Counted from the first letter of the stretch, positions 11,601-24,934 are shown. The stretch: DNA of 64,000 bases from Pteria penguin (GCA_035048485.1 CM068586.1:53807667-53871666); one strand, 5' to 3'. Translations and numbers: made by a program. Notes: generated by a model from the sequence alone, not told the origin.

Positions 11601-14600
11601 CAAAGATTGGAATCTTTTCATGAAATTTTCACAAAAGAAAACATGGTAGCACTGTCACAGGTATTCAAAAACTGTTTGAAACTGGAGTAGCACATACTGA
11701 GTCTATTAGTTAAACAGAGTTATTTCTCATTTAAGACGGTTTCTGATGTAAAACCATTAATGACGTCATCAATTTCCTATGAAAATGTCATTTGTAGACT
11801 TATCATTTCCCCAAATTTCAGATTGGTTTCCGAAGAATTTCATGACATCACAATTGTTTTACGTCAGATACTGTCCTAAATGGGAAGTAACTCTGTGTAA
11901 TGAAAAGACCGAATATGTATATATACGGCATTATTCCTCGTAGATTGAGAGACATTCCAATCATCTGTACTGTTTTATTTCAGATATAAAGCCAGCGAAT
12001 GTGTTTATAACAGCCGAGGGTATTGTCAAGCTAGGAGATCTAGGTCTAGGAAGATTCTTTAGTTCAAAAACAACGGCAGCTCATTCACTAGGTACAATCA
12101 CAAAATTCCTCGTCAACGATTATACACCATAACTTTGTTTGATTTCTTCCCTATCATTTTTAAATGGATATCATTCAGTTTTCATCTATATGAAAGGAAG
12201 GTCAATAACTTTGGTCATGACGAACATGTTGTGTTCATTGGATTGTAAAAAAGAGGAATATATTGAATTCTTGCCAAAACAAAAATAAAATCTCTATCAA
12301 CATGTCCTGATACTTAATGTTATCAATATTTATTAAAAATGCAGGATGAATGTAGATGTGAGTGAAGGAAGATTGTTCTTCATATTTAATGCTGATTGTC
12401 AGAAGTAAACAATCTTTTGTCTACTTAGCCTGTTACATGTACACTCAAACTTTGGTAAGTGGAATGCAATCTGTTTGCAACATGCATTCTGATTGGTTAA
12501 ATGTTTCTTCAAAAACTGCAAGGTTATTCATGTTTCGCTGCAGTTTTTGCATTGATGTCACACGCCCCTTGACAACATCATTGACAACATCATTCAAAAC
12601 TTACGTGTGTAAGCTTCTTTTCAGGTCAAAACATTAGAATAGGGTTACCATACTTGTGTTATACAAAAACTGACAGGGTATCGGCGAATACCCTGTCAGA
12701 AATTGAGTTTCGCTGTGAAGCATTTAAATCACTTTAAATAGATTTGAGTTGTCAAAGTTTCTATGTTTTTAATGAAATAGATAGAAAGGTTTTTGGGACC
12801 ACATGATTTCATGTACTTAAGTTTCTGTGGGTTTTTGATGTTCGAGCTATCAGAGCTCAACTGTATTTCATATGCTTATAATGCTTGCAGTTGGAACGCC
12901 ATACTATATGTCTCCTGAGAGAATACATGAAACAGGATACAACTTCAAGTCAGACATGTGGTCACTTGGATGTCTACTGTATGAGGTAGGTATACTGAAA
13001 TTATCAGATATTCAGAACAAACATAAGGTTTGAAATAAGTTACAGCAAACGTATTGTTTTTTGTTTTAGTTTTTATCATGAATCAAAGTCAAACCTTAAT
13101 GATACGGAGATACAGTTTATTATATATATATTTTTTTTTTTTGGTCATGATCAGGGTTTTCAATAAGAATTATATGAGGAGGTGATGTAGAAATTTGAGG
13201 CATACCATTTTGAGCACTGTATGCATGAATGTGAGTAGGAAATTTGAGGTCAAAGGAAATTCCAGTCGGGATTTCCATCATTTTAAACGACAGTATTTCA
13301 ACGGATACTGGATCTTACTGAAATCCCTGCATGATATACATACAGATTTTGATGAGGGAAGATCTTATATTTAGTTATAGGAAAGTTTGTTAATTGTGAA
13401 ACATTAAAATATAGTCATCTAAAGAATTTCTTGGATGCGTTGGTGAACAAACTTATGAAGATACTGTAGTTGAAATACCTCATAACAATCCTTGCTTTGG
13501 TCCCTGGTCAGGCTAGATGAGATCTATGGCAATGTAATTAATAAAGGTCGGTGAGTTGAGCTGGGTTATCGACTTTAAACTGGAGGCCCTAGTGATAAGT
13601 GAAACTATTCTAAATGTTGTATGATTTGCAGTTTTTGATAATTCTTTTTCTCTTTCACAGATGGCTGCATTACAATCACCATTTTATGGTGACAAGATGA
13701 ATTTGTATTCCCTATGTAAGAAGATAGATCAGTGTGATTATCCCCCTTTACCTGCCGATTGTTACTCCGAGGAGGTAAGTACCCAAATTAGATCTCATGA
13801 AAAATTACTTCATACACTGTAACTGAAAAAAAGTAATACTTTCATTGCATATCTTTGTCTTAAGATTAAAAATTCCCTCATTAGCTTTTGCACATGGTAA
13901 AGAGATGAAGTAGAGTATGTATATAGTTCAAAATGTATATTATGTATATAGGTCATAATATATAGTATGTATATAGGTCATAATATACAGTATGTATATA
14001 GGTCATAATATATAGTATGTATATAGGTCATAATATACAGTATGTATATAGGTCATAATATATAGTATGTATATAGGTCATAATATACAGTACAGTGCAA
14101 GCCGCTTAATTGAATAAGCTATTTGTCAGGACTTTATTATTCAAATAAACGAATATTCAATTACACGGCGTGACGAACGAATGCAGTTTCAAAGACCAGA
14201 AGATCGACAGATTGTGCAAGAATTGCATACGTGAATAACTTTGGCGGTATCTGTAATGGAATCATTGTGCATGTATCTATATATAGATACACTAGAGTTA
14301 CCTCTCTTAGAACCTCTTCTTGTTTGCTAGAGCTACATGAAAGTCAACAGACTACATTTTCGATAATTTTGCAACTGTCTTTTTAAGTACATTGACCAAA
14401 TGTTATTAAATAGTTACATTACACCTGCTCGTCTGATCGTAAAGATAAATCGGCTGTCTATTGAAACATATGTAATTGTATCTCAGTGGCGTAGCCAGGG
14501 TGATCAAAGACACAAGACGGGTTCAACAAAGGCAAATTAAAAGGCATATTTAAGCGAGTAAAATTTCAATTTTCCATCTAATAGAACAGGTTGAAGTCAT

Positions 14601-17600
14601 CGCTTTACTTTTTCTCAAGGAATTGTCAAAGTATGGCTATTGCATCTTTACGTTCGCCGTGCATTACTGGTGCCGTTTCTTTAGCCTCCTCGTCGTCACT
14701 GGTGTCGCATGGTCAGGTCTCGTCTTCAGGGAAACTGGCGCATATTTTCTCCTCAGTCCGGGCAACTTATCTCTCCAAGTTGCCATCGTTTGTCATGAAG
14801 GCATCAAACGTCTAGCTATCAACATCCTCTGGCGGCCGGATATTGTTAGCTTCGGTTGCGTCGTTGTCTGACGAGACAAAGCCAGCCTTTCGGAAGCAGT
14901 TGGCGATAGTTGTGTGCTTGACTGTGCGCCAGGCCTTACTGAGTAAGTGGACGGTATCTAGTAGGGTCAGACTTCGCGCAATGCCGTTGGCTAACAGCGT
15001 CATCGATGTTTTCGGTAATCTTGCGCACGGTCTGGCTTCGGCAGTTGGTAATTAATTAATCCTTTCATCCATTTATCTCTAATTGATAGGTCGCTCGCAC
15101 CGTAGTAAACAACATGACATTGGGCGTGATACAGTGAAGTTTTAACAAAGGTATGCTTGGTAGGATAATCGCGGTATTCAAATAAACGAAGTTGCTCCTT
15201 TATTCTAGTGTAATACGTGGCGGATTTTCAATAGATTTAATAGAAAATGGTTTTGGATTTCAGCATCTTATTCAATAAAACGAAATATTCAATAATGCGA
15301 CATTCAATTAAGTGGCGGGCACTGTATATATATAGGTCATAATAAGTAGTATGTATATAGGTCATGATATAAAGTATGTATATAGGTCATAATGCATAGT
15401 ATGCATATAGATCAAGGTCATAATATATTGTATATTTATAGGTCATAATATATAGTATGTATTCAGGTCATAATACATAGTATATATATGTATGAGTCAT
15501 AATAAATAGTAAGTATATAGGTCATAATAAATAACATTTATATAGTTCGGAATATATATTATGTATATAGGTCATAATACATGGTATGTATATAGGTCAT
15601 AATATATATTATGTATATAGTTTGTAATATATAGTATGTATATAGGTCATAAAATATAGTATGTATATAGGTCATAATATATAGTAAGTATATAGGTCTT
15701 AATACATAGTATATGTATATAGGTCATAATATATAGTATGTATATAGGTCATAATATATGGTACATGTTTGTACATAGGTCGTAATAAAAGGAGAGAAGA
15801 CTCTTGACTCAGTTGTATGAGAAAAGTTGCCACAGACATGCATGCAGGAATAAGCAAAATAAAAGCACATAACAAAAACATTCAATTGACCCTTTGCTTT
15901 CGCAGAATATTTATTGGATTTCGGAATGTCACAATACATTTTCAGTGTTTGTCCAAGGTATGACCGAAGTGCAAAGTATCATGATGTCATCTGATTTAAC
16001 AATTTTTCGAGCATAAATGGACGGGGCAATTGTAATGGCGGTTGCTATTATGGTACTGACCTAAGATGTCAATTAAAGTGACAGACACCACTCATTTGGT
16101 GTGGTTAATTAACACATGATATTTGAGTGGTTTTGCTTCCCTTATTCTGCTACTTTTACCTTGAAATTCTCTGTTAAACATTGTTCTGAGGTTTGCTAGC
16201 TGCCAGAAATTTGCCTCTCTGATCGACAAAATGGACAGTTTTTAAAATCTCTGTTATGTTATTAAATCAATGGTATTTTTATAAGTGTAATCTAACACTG
16301 GTTTGGTATAGAAGAATGCTATGCTTTAACTAGTGGAAAAATGACTGAATACAGTATGAAATATTTAACATACAATTTATTTTCAACGTTAACAGTCGAG
16401 GAACCAGGTGACTTTATGTATAAGTCTAAACTTTTGCATTTGACAGTTAAGGAACCTGGTGGCTTTATGTATTAATCCAATCCCAGAGCAGAGACCTGAT
16501 ATCACGTATGTGTACAATGTAGCTCAGATCATGCATGCACGTAATCAACAGGCAGCCCAGGCACAGCAGATGGTAAGTGTCACACATGTGGTACAAACTG
16601 GATATCACATACTGTAAAGCAAGTAGATCATTTCCAGGTTTCGTTTCTTTTATATGAAAATCCGAAATTTCAAAAAGTCGTAAATCATATTAAGCATGGT
16701 GGATATTCATCATTTCATGCGATTTCTGTGATAAAATGTGAGACATTCTAAGCATAAATTAAAATTTGAATGTCATCGTTTTTACTCATTAGCCATAAAG
16801 AATTATCAGATTCGTGATGACTTGCTATGTATAATTGTAATACACACATGAACACACTCATTTTAGAAATAAGTTTTGGAAAAAAGATGCATTGAATGAA
16901 ATTTTATTACTTTTCATTCATAATGTTTATAATTAGAATGTGCAGTTATCCCTAAAAATAAGAAGCCAGCGTGACCTAGTGGTATTGCACTGGCCTCCTG
17001 GTTGGGAGGCCGATGTTTGAGTCCCGCTCTGGTCAAGCCGGAGTCCTGTCTTTCGGCTGAGACAGTAAAAATCGAGGCCCTGTGTCGTGGTATACATGGC
17101 ACGTTAAAGATCCCTCACTGCTTCAGGTGAGTCCATTGCAAAGGTAAAAATTTATATGCCCCACATCAGGCAGATGCCGTCACCACCATCACATGAAATA
17201 TTTGTGGTGTGACGTTAAACAAAAATCAATCAATCAATGCCTAAAAATAATCTTTTCCAATATCAAAAACATATTGATGTAAGACGTTAACGCCAGAAAA
17301 TCTTTGTCTTGCTTAGAATTTCTTGATGTCCTAAGTCATTGTAAAATATCCCAAACTTCTATGACAAAACGGTGTATGCTTGACATGTAATTAGTGTAGA
17401 AATAATATTCATGTGAAAAAGATGTATTGGATTCAGGTTATACATATCGAAATCAGGTGTACCAAAGTGGACAATATGACATAGACTGTCAAGTCCCCTG
17501 GAAGGGATTGGAAAGGGGGGGTGTTCACTATTATTTCTTGTTAATTATGCATGAATTTGTCAATCTTCGTATTGATGTTTGTTCTTGTCCATACAAAGAC

Positions 17601-20600
17601 ACCAGAGGAGTTACTGTCTGTAAGTACTCATGCACTCCAGCTTATATCCTTATTATTTTTATCGACATTAAAGTTTTAAATTTATTTTAAGTACTCGACT
17701 ATAATTGTACTGATTTATCATTTTAAATTTTTGTTATATATATATATTATTGTACCAAAATAGATATCAAACTGCTTTCCTCCCCCCCCCCTTTTTGGGA
17801 GGTTGATATGATGATTGATGAAGTTTATCAAATTTGCTTCACAATATCTATCTATACTATACTATATATATATATCTCATTTTCTGTTATTCATAGTTTG
17901 ACAGAGGAAAAGTTGCATTATGAAATGAACACAACAAATTGGAGTGTTTACATACCCGTTGATAAAGGTGCCTGGTTATATTAGATATGGTTTTTATCAT
18001 ATCAGTGAATCAATATTTTACCCTCATTGTTACCTTTTTGCTTTGGAGATTACATAACTCAGATGTGCAATTTTTTCTCTGTCAAACTTTGATACAAAAT
18101 CGGTAAAATTTTTGCAGTATCTTTTAATCATTAAAATGGGTTATTATTACTTATTTCTTACATATGTTTTATTTATGTCTTTTTACTTTACATAATTAAA
18201 TTCTAGTTAATAACAATGTTGATCATATCCATGGTTTTTGATGTTACTGATCTTATCCATGGTTTTTGACGTTACTTACTATTACTGATTAAATATGTAA
18301 TGGTCACAGTATCAAGATTGTCATAGTGATTGAAGACATTTTAGGAAAAAAGTGCTGAAAAAAGTGCACTGAAAGTGCCATATAAACAGCAGATGAACAA
18401 GTTTAGAATAACAGACTCGAATGTGGAACTTTGCATGGGTTTGATAGACATAAATCATAGAAGTCGGGAAGTCTGATTAGAGGAATGGAAGTTTGATTTT
18501 TTTATACCATTGTTAATTAGCGACTTGTCATAAATAATTTTTTAGTCAACGTTGTGCTCATCAATATTACTAGGGTCAGAGTTTTAACCGCTTGCATTAT
18601 GAATTTAAAAGCAGACATGGTTCTACCCATCTTCACATGTCAAGGGGATGTGCTACGTAAACTTCTCTCTCCCCTTGACGGATTGCATTCAAAGGTTGTG
18701 GGCCAGTTCATGATTGGTTCACTTGCTCTACACCTGAATGAATCAAAGCCTTGAAACAAACTTGGTGACAAAATGAAAATAATGGATCTAGTGAATGTGA
18801 TTGACGGAATAATAATAGATCTAGTGAATGTGATTGACAGAATCAAAGCGTCTTTCCTTTTTATTAAAGCTTCTGTGCATTTCCATTTTCCGTTTCACGA
18901 ATTTTATGAAACATAGAGCAGATGAGTGTCGCCATTATTGTTTATCTTCGTAACCAAGTTGGCCAAGTAAGGCTTTATCTCATTGGTCAATTTGCTTAGT
19001 AGTAAACCCGCGATCTTTGAATGCAATCAGTCAAGGGGAGAGAGAAGTTTCTGTAGTGCATCCCCTTGACTCATGAAGATGGGTCCTACGTATACAATAT
19101 TACATGTAAATTATTATGTATATTTTCAAGTTTTAAAATATTTGTTATCTTTGTATCTTTATCATCATTAAATGGATAGTTATCTGAAGAAGTTTCATTT
19201 GTGAGTACAAAAACACAGCAATTCAACTATAGATAGTTTTGGTTACATACTGTACTTATTTTGTTTCTGTGAAAGCTACCCCCATTTTCCATTTGCTTAA
19301 ACTCATATTAAGCCTTTATATTGGAAAAAAGTGAATAATGAATTTAATCAGCTGCATTTTCACTCATTTTTCTTTAGTTCAGTGATTCAATGAGATTTTA
19401 AAATTTAGTTGTATTCTAAAGTCATGTATTTAATTTTCTTAATGAAATTTACTGGCATATTTACCATAAACGCTTTTATTTTTCCCATGTGTATACTGCT
19501 TGCACAAAATATTTTATCTCCATGGTAACAGCCACTATGTGCACACATGTGCATTGTACTTTTATGTGAATTCAGTTTGATGATGCTTTGCCTTCTATCC
19601 CTATTGTGTACATAATGCAGCAATTAAGTCCAGCTTCCCTGCTTCCTCCTCAACCATCAGCCTCATACCCCAGTATATTTTGATGTAATAGTAAATTTAC
19701 AGAATTCTCCTCTCTGAAATATTGGTAGTGTAAATAATTATTTCAGGAAAAAGGCAAGGAATTTTATTAACAGCTAGTGTATAAAAAGGTCACAAGATTT
19801 TATTTTGAACTTCCAATAGACCTCTTTCCTTTAACTGCAGAGCTGTAACGTTGGATGGTAAATTTATAAACCTTCCCTCCTATTTCATTACGTCATAATG
19901 TAACTTGACGCCATTCTGATCGATTTGGAGGGAACATAAATGATTTAACCGTCCAGTGTTACAGCTCCGCAGTTAAAAGAAAGAGGGTTATATTAGAGAG
20001 TATGGTAAATTGAGGTGATAAGCATTTGTTTCATGTAGATGTGGGTGATTTGATGAAATAATTGTCGCATCACAATAATCAAACTTGCTCATACTCTTCT
20101 TCCTTATAAGCTTATTTTCATTAATGCATACTAGATATGATTGGTTTCAATAGTTAGAATTTACATTGATAATTTTTTGCATTTCATAACATTTGTCGAA
20201 ACCTCTTGAGCTATAGTAGATCCTATGTCAAAGTACCTCCTGTTTTTACATGGACTATGTCTGTCTGTTTGCCAGTCAACTTTTTCGTTATCCAATTTAA
20301 TCAGATTTCTGCAAAGTCTCAGCATTGGGAAGTTATGCAGACTTCATATTTTGCATGTGGGAATACATTATCATTCACTTTTGATTTCAGGTGGTACTGA
20401 GTCTTTTCATACTTGAGTTATTATCCCTTTGCAACGGCATTGCAGGAGGGATATAATAATGGTACCATTCCTGTGTGGATGTGTGCAAGGGAGCATGTGT
20501 CTGTAACAAAATGTTGTGGACACTCTAGAAGTCACAATTCTAGCCCTATTGGGTTCATACTTCGCATATAGTTTTAGTGTAATGAGAGGAAGATCCCTAT

Positions 20601-21074
20601 TGATTATGGGGTCAAGAAGTCAAGGTCAATTTAGAGAACCATGGATTTTGCTGCCGGCAAGGGGATGCCACACTTGGCCAAAGCTGCCTTGCCCTTGTTT
20701 TGTGTGATTTCATGCAGCTTTCAAATTCAGCTGTTTTTAGTGGTTTCTAAAATGGTTATTAAGGATTTATTTTTTCCTTGGATAGAGTAACTGAATTACA
20801 AGATAGTATCTGTCTTTAAGGTAACATTCTCTCTAATTTAAAGTCATTCTTATTCCAGGCCCAACAACAATTTCAAGCCCAGCAACAACAGCAGCTTCTT
20901 GAACAACAAATTCAACAACAGCAGCTATTAGAGCAACAGAGACACATTCTACAGGCTCAACAGCAACAACAGATGGCACAACAAGGCATTCCTAATTCAC
21001 AAGAACAAATCATACTCAGCCAGCAGGTGCCCCCTGAGCAGCAGTACTCACAACAGCAACAACAACAGCAGTAA
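8675..21074 (+). CDS. NEK7: NIMA-related kinase NEK6/NEK7 with glutamine-rich tail, 9 coding exons
   Basis: Coding exons 8675-8860, 9162-9224, 9797-9907, 10333-10441, 11984-12091, 12891-12985, 13661-13774, 16447-16572 and 20859-21074 join in frame to 375 aa; all junctions are GT-AG. The protein is collinear with vertebrate NEK6/NEK7, Ser/Thr kinases of the mitotic spindle pathway (activated by NEK9; NEK7 also licenses the NLRP3 inflammasome in mammals). Visible features: glycine loop GKGQFSEV (37-44), VALK lysine K59, conserved regulatory Tyr93 (equivalent to NEK7 Tyr97), HRD 155-157, the DLG (175-177) typical of NEK6/7 instead of DFG, activation-loop Ser191 in AAHSLVGTPYY, and SPE 200-202. 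Vertebrate NEK7 stops after about 302 aa, whereas this protein adds about 75 residues, mostly Gln (exon 9 plus the end of exon 8). The start has a purine at -3 (ACCATGG) and follows a likely 5'UTR acceptor (TTTTTTTTAG at 8656-8665). Probably the single precursor of vertebrate NEK6 and NEK7. Confidence 0.95.
10552..10829 (-). mobile_element. SINE family 1 in NEK intron 4
   Basis: Full-length inverted copy: tail (TGATTGAT)n at left, tRNA-like head with B box complement (GGGAGTTGAACCCGGG) at right. Target duplication CTTAATGGTGA lies at 10541-10551 and 10830-10840. Confidence 0.88.
11106..11355 (+). mobile_element. Decayed SINE family 1 copy
   Basis: The head (CGGCTTGTGACAGAG, GGTTTGACTC), middle (TGAGACAGTAAATACC) and 3' part (GACAGATGCTGTCACCATATAC) follow the order of intact copies, with many substitutions and a degenerate tail. 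Lies in NEK intron 4. Confidence 0.65.
11713..11897. mobile_element. MITE with ACAGAGTTA termini in NEK intron 4
   Basis: Terminal inverted repeats ACAGAGTTATTTCTCATTTA and the inverse of CTAAATGGGAAGTAACTCTGT. The roughly 185-bp interior carries TGACGTCA-like blocks and no gene. A partial relative lies at 6453. Confidence 0.6.
12670..12699. repeat. Perfect 12-bp hairpin in NEK intron 5
   Basis: CTGACAGGGTAT, loop CGGCGA, then the exact complement. Flanking sequence is unremarkable; possibly a foldback relic. Confidence 0.7.
13913..15775. repeat. 25-bp tandem satellite in NEK intron 7, split by a transposon
   Basis: Units of TATGTATATAGGTCATAATA + TATAG (25 bp) run from about 13913 to 14092 and resume from about 15325 to 15775. 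In the left part the last five bases alternate TATAG/TACAG, giving a 50-bp higher-order period. Units on the right are more diverged. The gap between the two parts is exactly the pogo-like element at 14093-15324. Confidence 0.9.
14093..15324 (-). mobile_element. Pogo/Tigger-like DNA transposon copy 1 (internally deleted)
   Basis: 1232-bp element with terminal inverted repeats CAGTGCAAGCCGCTTAATTG at left and the inverse of CAATTAAGTGGCGGGCACTG at right, flanked by a TA duplication (14091-14092, 15325-15326). Its minus strand retains a piece of the C-terminal part of a pogo-type DDE transposase ([18 protein letters not shown], translated from 14812-15003), a signature shared with TIGD/Tigger proteins. 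There is no full transposase reading frame, so it is non-autonomous. It interrupts the 25-bp satellite in NEK intron 7. A second copy lies at 38825-40008. Confidence 0.85.
16390..16446 (+). pseudogene. Duplicated, broken start of NEK exon 8
   Basis: The 3' splice site and first ~35 bases of exon 8 (16441 onward: TGACAG|TTAAGGAACCTGGTGG) are duplicated exactly 51 bp upstream (16390 onward: TAACAG|TCGAGGAACCAGGTGA). About four fifths of bases match over the first 44. The copy reads [10 protein letters not shown], against [10 protein letters not shown] in the real exon. Because 51 is a multiple of three, use of the upstream acceptor stays in frame but meets TGA just before the real acceptor, so it would truncate the kinase. 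Confidence 0.7.
16962..17239 (+). mobile_element. SINE family 1 in NEK intron 8
   Basis: Full-length copy with tRNA-like head (GTGACCTAGTGGTATTGCAC; GATGTTTGAGTCCCG) and (CAAT)n tail. Target duplication CCTAAAAATAA at 16951-16961 and 17240-17250. Confidence 0.9.
18626..19083. mobile_element. Foldback element with ~70-bp inverted termini
   Basis: Arms at 18626-18694 (CCCATCTTCACATGTCAAGG...) and 19013-19083 (...CCTTGACTCATGAAGATGGG) are inverted copies with few mismatches. The about 320-bp interior contains a 22-bp direct repeat and no gene. Confidence 0.75.
19821..19987. mobile_element. 167-bp MITE
   Basis: Inverted termini CCTCTTTCCTTTAACTGCAG... and ...CGCAGTTAAAAGAAAGAGG. Pairing continues inward for about 45 bp, making an almost full palindrome. 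Confidence 0.8.
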
Positions 21075-21425
21075 TAGACTAAGCCTTCCAGTAGAAGATA
21101 ATCGCCAGTTAGGGATTCCAGAATTTGATCTTAGTAAAATAAGAAGTTTGTACCCATTGTTAGCCCCTACCCCCTCATCTTAAGTCTGTTTTGCAGGCAG
21201 TTTTTGGTTTGTCTAACAATTTTATGTCCTTCCAGATCAGATTTGTCTGCCTTGTTTCTGTTCAGTTTCATTGAAATTTTGACAGTTTATGCATATTAAA
21301 TGAAGTGGCTTTGATTTAATTTTGCCCCAACTAATCGAAGAGGTTAAGACTTAGTGTGTTAAAATTTTTGTGTTGTAGAACATCTACACACACTTTGTAG
21401 TCAGTATATCAGAAACACCCTGTGA

Positions 21426-21431
21426 AATAAA
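21426..21431 (+). promoter_or_regulatory. Candidate poly(A) signal of NEK6/7
   Basis: AATAAA about 350 bases after the stop codon, followed by TG-rich sequence (GGTTTTTGTGTC). Alternative distal signal at 24348. Confidence 0.45.
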
Positions 21432-24400
21432 GTGAAAGATACACGTGATACAAATTGGTTTTTGTGTCTTACAATTTAGGATTTGAAATTACTCGAAAAT
21501 AAAAATCAACTTCAAAAACACACAAGGCAATTTGTATTGCCTTTCATTTTATTTTACAGAGTGAGTAAATCTTACTTTATAAACCTTTACCATTTTACAG
21601 TAAATAATAGTAAATTGTAGAGTGTCATCCATTCCCATCACAGATCTTTTGTTTATGGTATACCTACTTCCAATAGGTTTTTTTTTTTGGTAAATATGCA
21701 AATATTATTAATACTTTTCAACCTTATTATATTATTATACAGTTTATGTTAAAACAACTTGCTATGGTGAAACTGGACAGTTTAAGAAAACTTACTAATT
21801 TTCTCAGTATTCTGCATGGTGGATGTGGGATACCCTAGATCTGGTATTGATTCATTAATCATGCCTTACAGATGCATAATTATACTCCTTTAAATTTATG
21901 TAGATTGATAACATATTCAAAATTTTTTTTTATGTGTTCAAAACGAAGTGTTGATCTTTGTACATTTTTTTTTTACAAGAAATCTCTGTATTATTTATTA
22001 TACCATCATATTCCACATTTGTAGGGCATTTGTTTTTATTATCAAATTTGCATCTCAAATTTTTCATCACATTGTCTCAATATATGAATGGTCTTTTCCT
22101 CTTTAGGAAAAAAATGATACAATCATTTGCTTAATTTGACGAGATACCCCCACCGAATTCTTGACATCATCATATTCTCATATCTCATTATTTGTTTGAG
22201 ATGTCATTTACACTACCCCAAGCACAATTTGTTTCACTTATGCAAATACCAATCATTCATAGCATATAAATGTGCAATTTCATTTCAACTTGAAAAAAAA
22301 TCACTTCATCTTCAAGATTTTTAGTTTCAGATTGTTTTACATTTTTATAATATATTTTTGAGTTTTTGACATATTTTACAGTAAATAAGTATCCGTCCCG
22401 TTGTGAATTCTGAAACCATCATCAAGGTTTCAGTGTGTTGATATATACGGTCCATGGTGTCATTTTTAGAACTTTTGTAATAAGAGTGATCAAAATCAAG
22501 TGATATACATGCACAAAAATCATCTTGAAAGTAATTAACAAGGAGTTGCTGTGTATATATATATCATTAGATGTGTGTATCATGTCTGAGAGATCAACAA
22601 TGATTGTAGAATTATTTATAGTATATTGGTAGTAATTGACTACTGCACTTCTCATTTAGTTTGGTTTTTTTTTTTTATGAATTTGTTTTGATTGGGTTTT
22701 TTTTCCCTAGATTACAGTTCCTTAGTTCTTAATATGAACTTCAGAACTATCATAATACAGAATCTATAAAATTAATGGTAGATATGACAGAATTACGGTT
22801 TTGCTATTGAAGATTTTGAAGAAGTATTTACAGTGATTTTACTTTCAAATAGCTATAATTGCTCATAACTTGAAGTTGATCCCAGTTATTGATTAATATA
22901 CATGTACATGTAGCTTTATTTCAATAACCAAACTGTTTTGTTTTGTTTGTTTAACATGTAGTCTCTAGAATTGTCAAAACTTTATTCTATTCCATGAATT
23001 CAATGAATTACTGGTATGCAGATTCCCAGCTCTGTAGAAGAGATGTAGGTCTAGAATAAATGGGTTTTCCTCAGTCTGTTGTTCAAGAGAATTTTGTCCT
23101 CAATTTCATTGCATAGCATTGTATTATTTACTAGTATATTCTGCAACATTCCTATTGGAGGCAGTTAAAAATGTTTAATGTTGAATTATAATTTAGAAAT
23201 TACAAACTTTTGTTTTATAAATTCTAATTACGTAGTAATGGGAAAATTATCACGATGCCATTGGTATGGGAAATAACAAATGTAAAGAAATTGTAAGTAC
23301 AATTTCCATTTAAATCTATCTTATATTTTCTTTAAACATGTCATTATCATATTATTTCATTATCATAATATATTTTAATAAACCAATAAATACTCTTTAC
23401 TAATTGTAATACACTAGTGAATTTCAACAGTATGATTGTAGAATTAGCTATTCAAGTTCCAGATTTTAACCTAAGCATTTATACCAAGAGCAGCTTGTGA
23501 CTTTTGACATGCCAGTCATTCTTATCTCAAGGCATCAGCCTTTACCAAACTTATACCCTTCATTGTTTTAAGTGTTTGGAAATTCATCAGCATGGAATCC
23601 ATGCATTGCATTATTTTGTAGATGTGTTAGTATTGTTGTGATGATAATGATGATGAAGGTTATGATGATGATGATGTTGATAATGATGAGTTGTCTTAGG
23701 AGTTGTTCAGAGAGTATTTATAATCATGTTTTCATAATTTATTGTGTGTTAAAATTGGACAGAGTTGTAAATTATTATATTGTTGTCATACTTACTGTTG
23801 TTTGAGATATTTTTTAATATTCAAGAAGAATATTGATTTCAAAAGTTGATAGAAGTTTATTCAAAGATATTTACTTAGTAGGATTTAGCAAAATAGATTA
23901 GTTACAAAGATAGCGGTAACTATTCGGAGATTTCAAAACGTTATTTGGTTTGACCTAACTTCGTTTTCTAAACATAAAAAACAGAATATCAAATTCATTA
24001 TCAGAATCTACCGGTATTTCAAAAGTCAGTACATGCAGCACTGTTACCCTTGAATTTGAACAGTAATGGTCAGTTATGAGAAAAAATAATAATAAAATAA
24101 TAATAAAAGAAAGAAAAAAAAAAGACAATCTGTGTTAATGTGAAAAAATACATAAAATTATCAATGATGTCGAGAAAATTACAATGTTTATCTATATGAA
24201 TATAGACATGTACATCAAAATAATGTGTAATTTGTATGATAATTATAATTCATGTTTTGACTGTACGAAGGGACGAGAGAGACCGTCTCTGACAGATCTG
24301 TGATGTTCATGAAATCCTGTGAAATATGTGTTTCATCTTTGGCACATAATAAAAATTTTATGCATCTTCATGTAGAGTCGATTTCATTTTTTTTGGGCCT

Positions 24401-24934
24401 CATTAGCCAAGTTGAGGGGGTGGATATCATTTAATTTAGGCTGCGATAAGCAAAGTTAGTGGTTTGATCAAAGCATCGATACCAATATACCTACCGAAGG
24501 TCAGTGGTTTATTTATTATGGTAACTCCTCCACCACCATTCACTGGACGGACACCTTCACATGTGTAAAAGTGTGTCAGACAAGATTTCTGCACATAGTT
24601 ACCTATCTCTGTGTTGTCATTATTTCAAGAATTCTGAATAAAATATTTGTTTATCTAGACATTTCTATACACTGCCATGCCAGGCTTCACTTCAATGGAA
24701 ACTTGTGAGTGGCAAGGTAAAGGACATCAAATAAGGCCCTAACAGCAAAATGTAACAGTAGAATATGGACCTCTTTCGTCAGGGTGCAGTTCCTGAATAA
24801 GGAATATTCATCACTACATCTGCAAATGTTGGGTATTTTACCAGAACATCCCAGTTTACTCCAGAATTAAACACTAATACTAGTGTAACATTAGACAAAC
24901 CTCTTCTTTGGGTATATTTTAGCTTTTGAAAACA

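Larger units (their letters stand above)
17251..20858 (+). other. Distal part of NEK intron 8
   Basis: Long intron segment before the last exon. It holds two foldback elements (18626-19083, 19821-19987), TA-rich simple sequence near 17735 and 17860, and a direct repeat of ATAGATCTAGTGAATGTGATTG inside the first element. No further coding exon recognised. The last exon begins at 20859 after ATTCCAG. Confidence 0.6.

Noticed and set aside
14591..15055. Overlapping plus-strand open frames inside the pogo-like element
   Set aside because: They are antisense to the transposase remnant, which is on the minus strand and shows the family motif N-C-F-R-K-A-G.
13913..15775. CRISPR-like array
   Set aside because: The 25-bp units are contiguous with no unique spacers and lie in a eukaryotic intron; it is a satellite.
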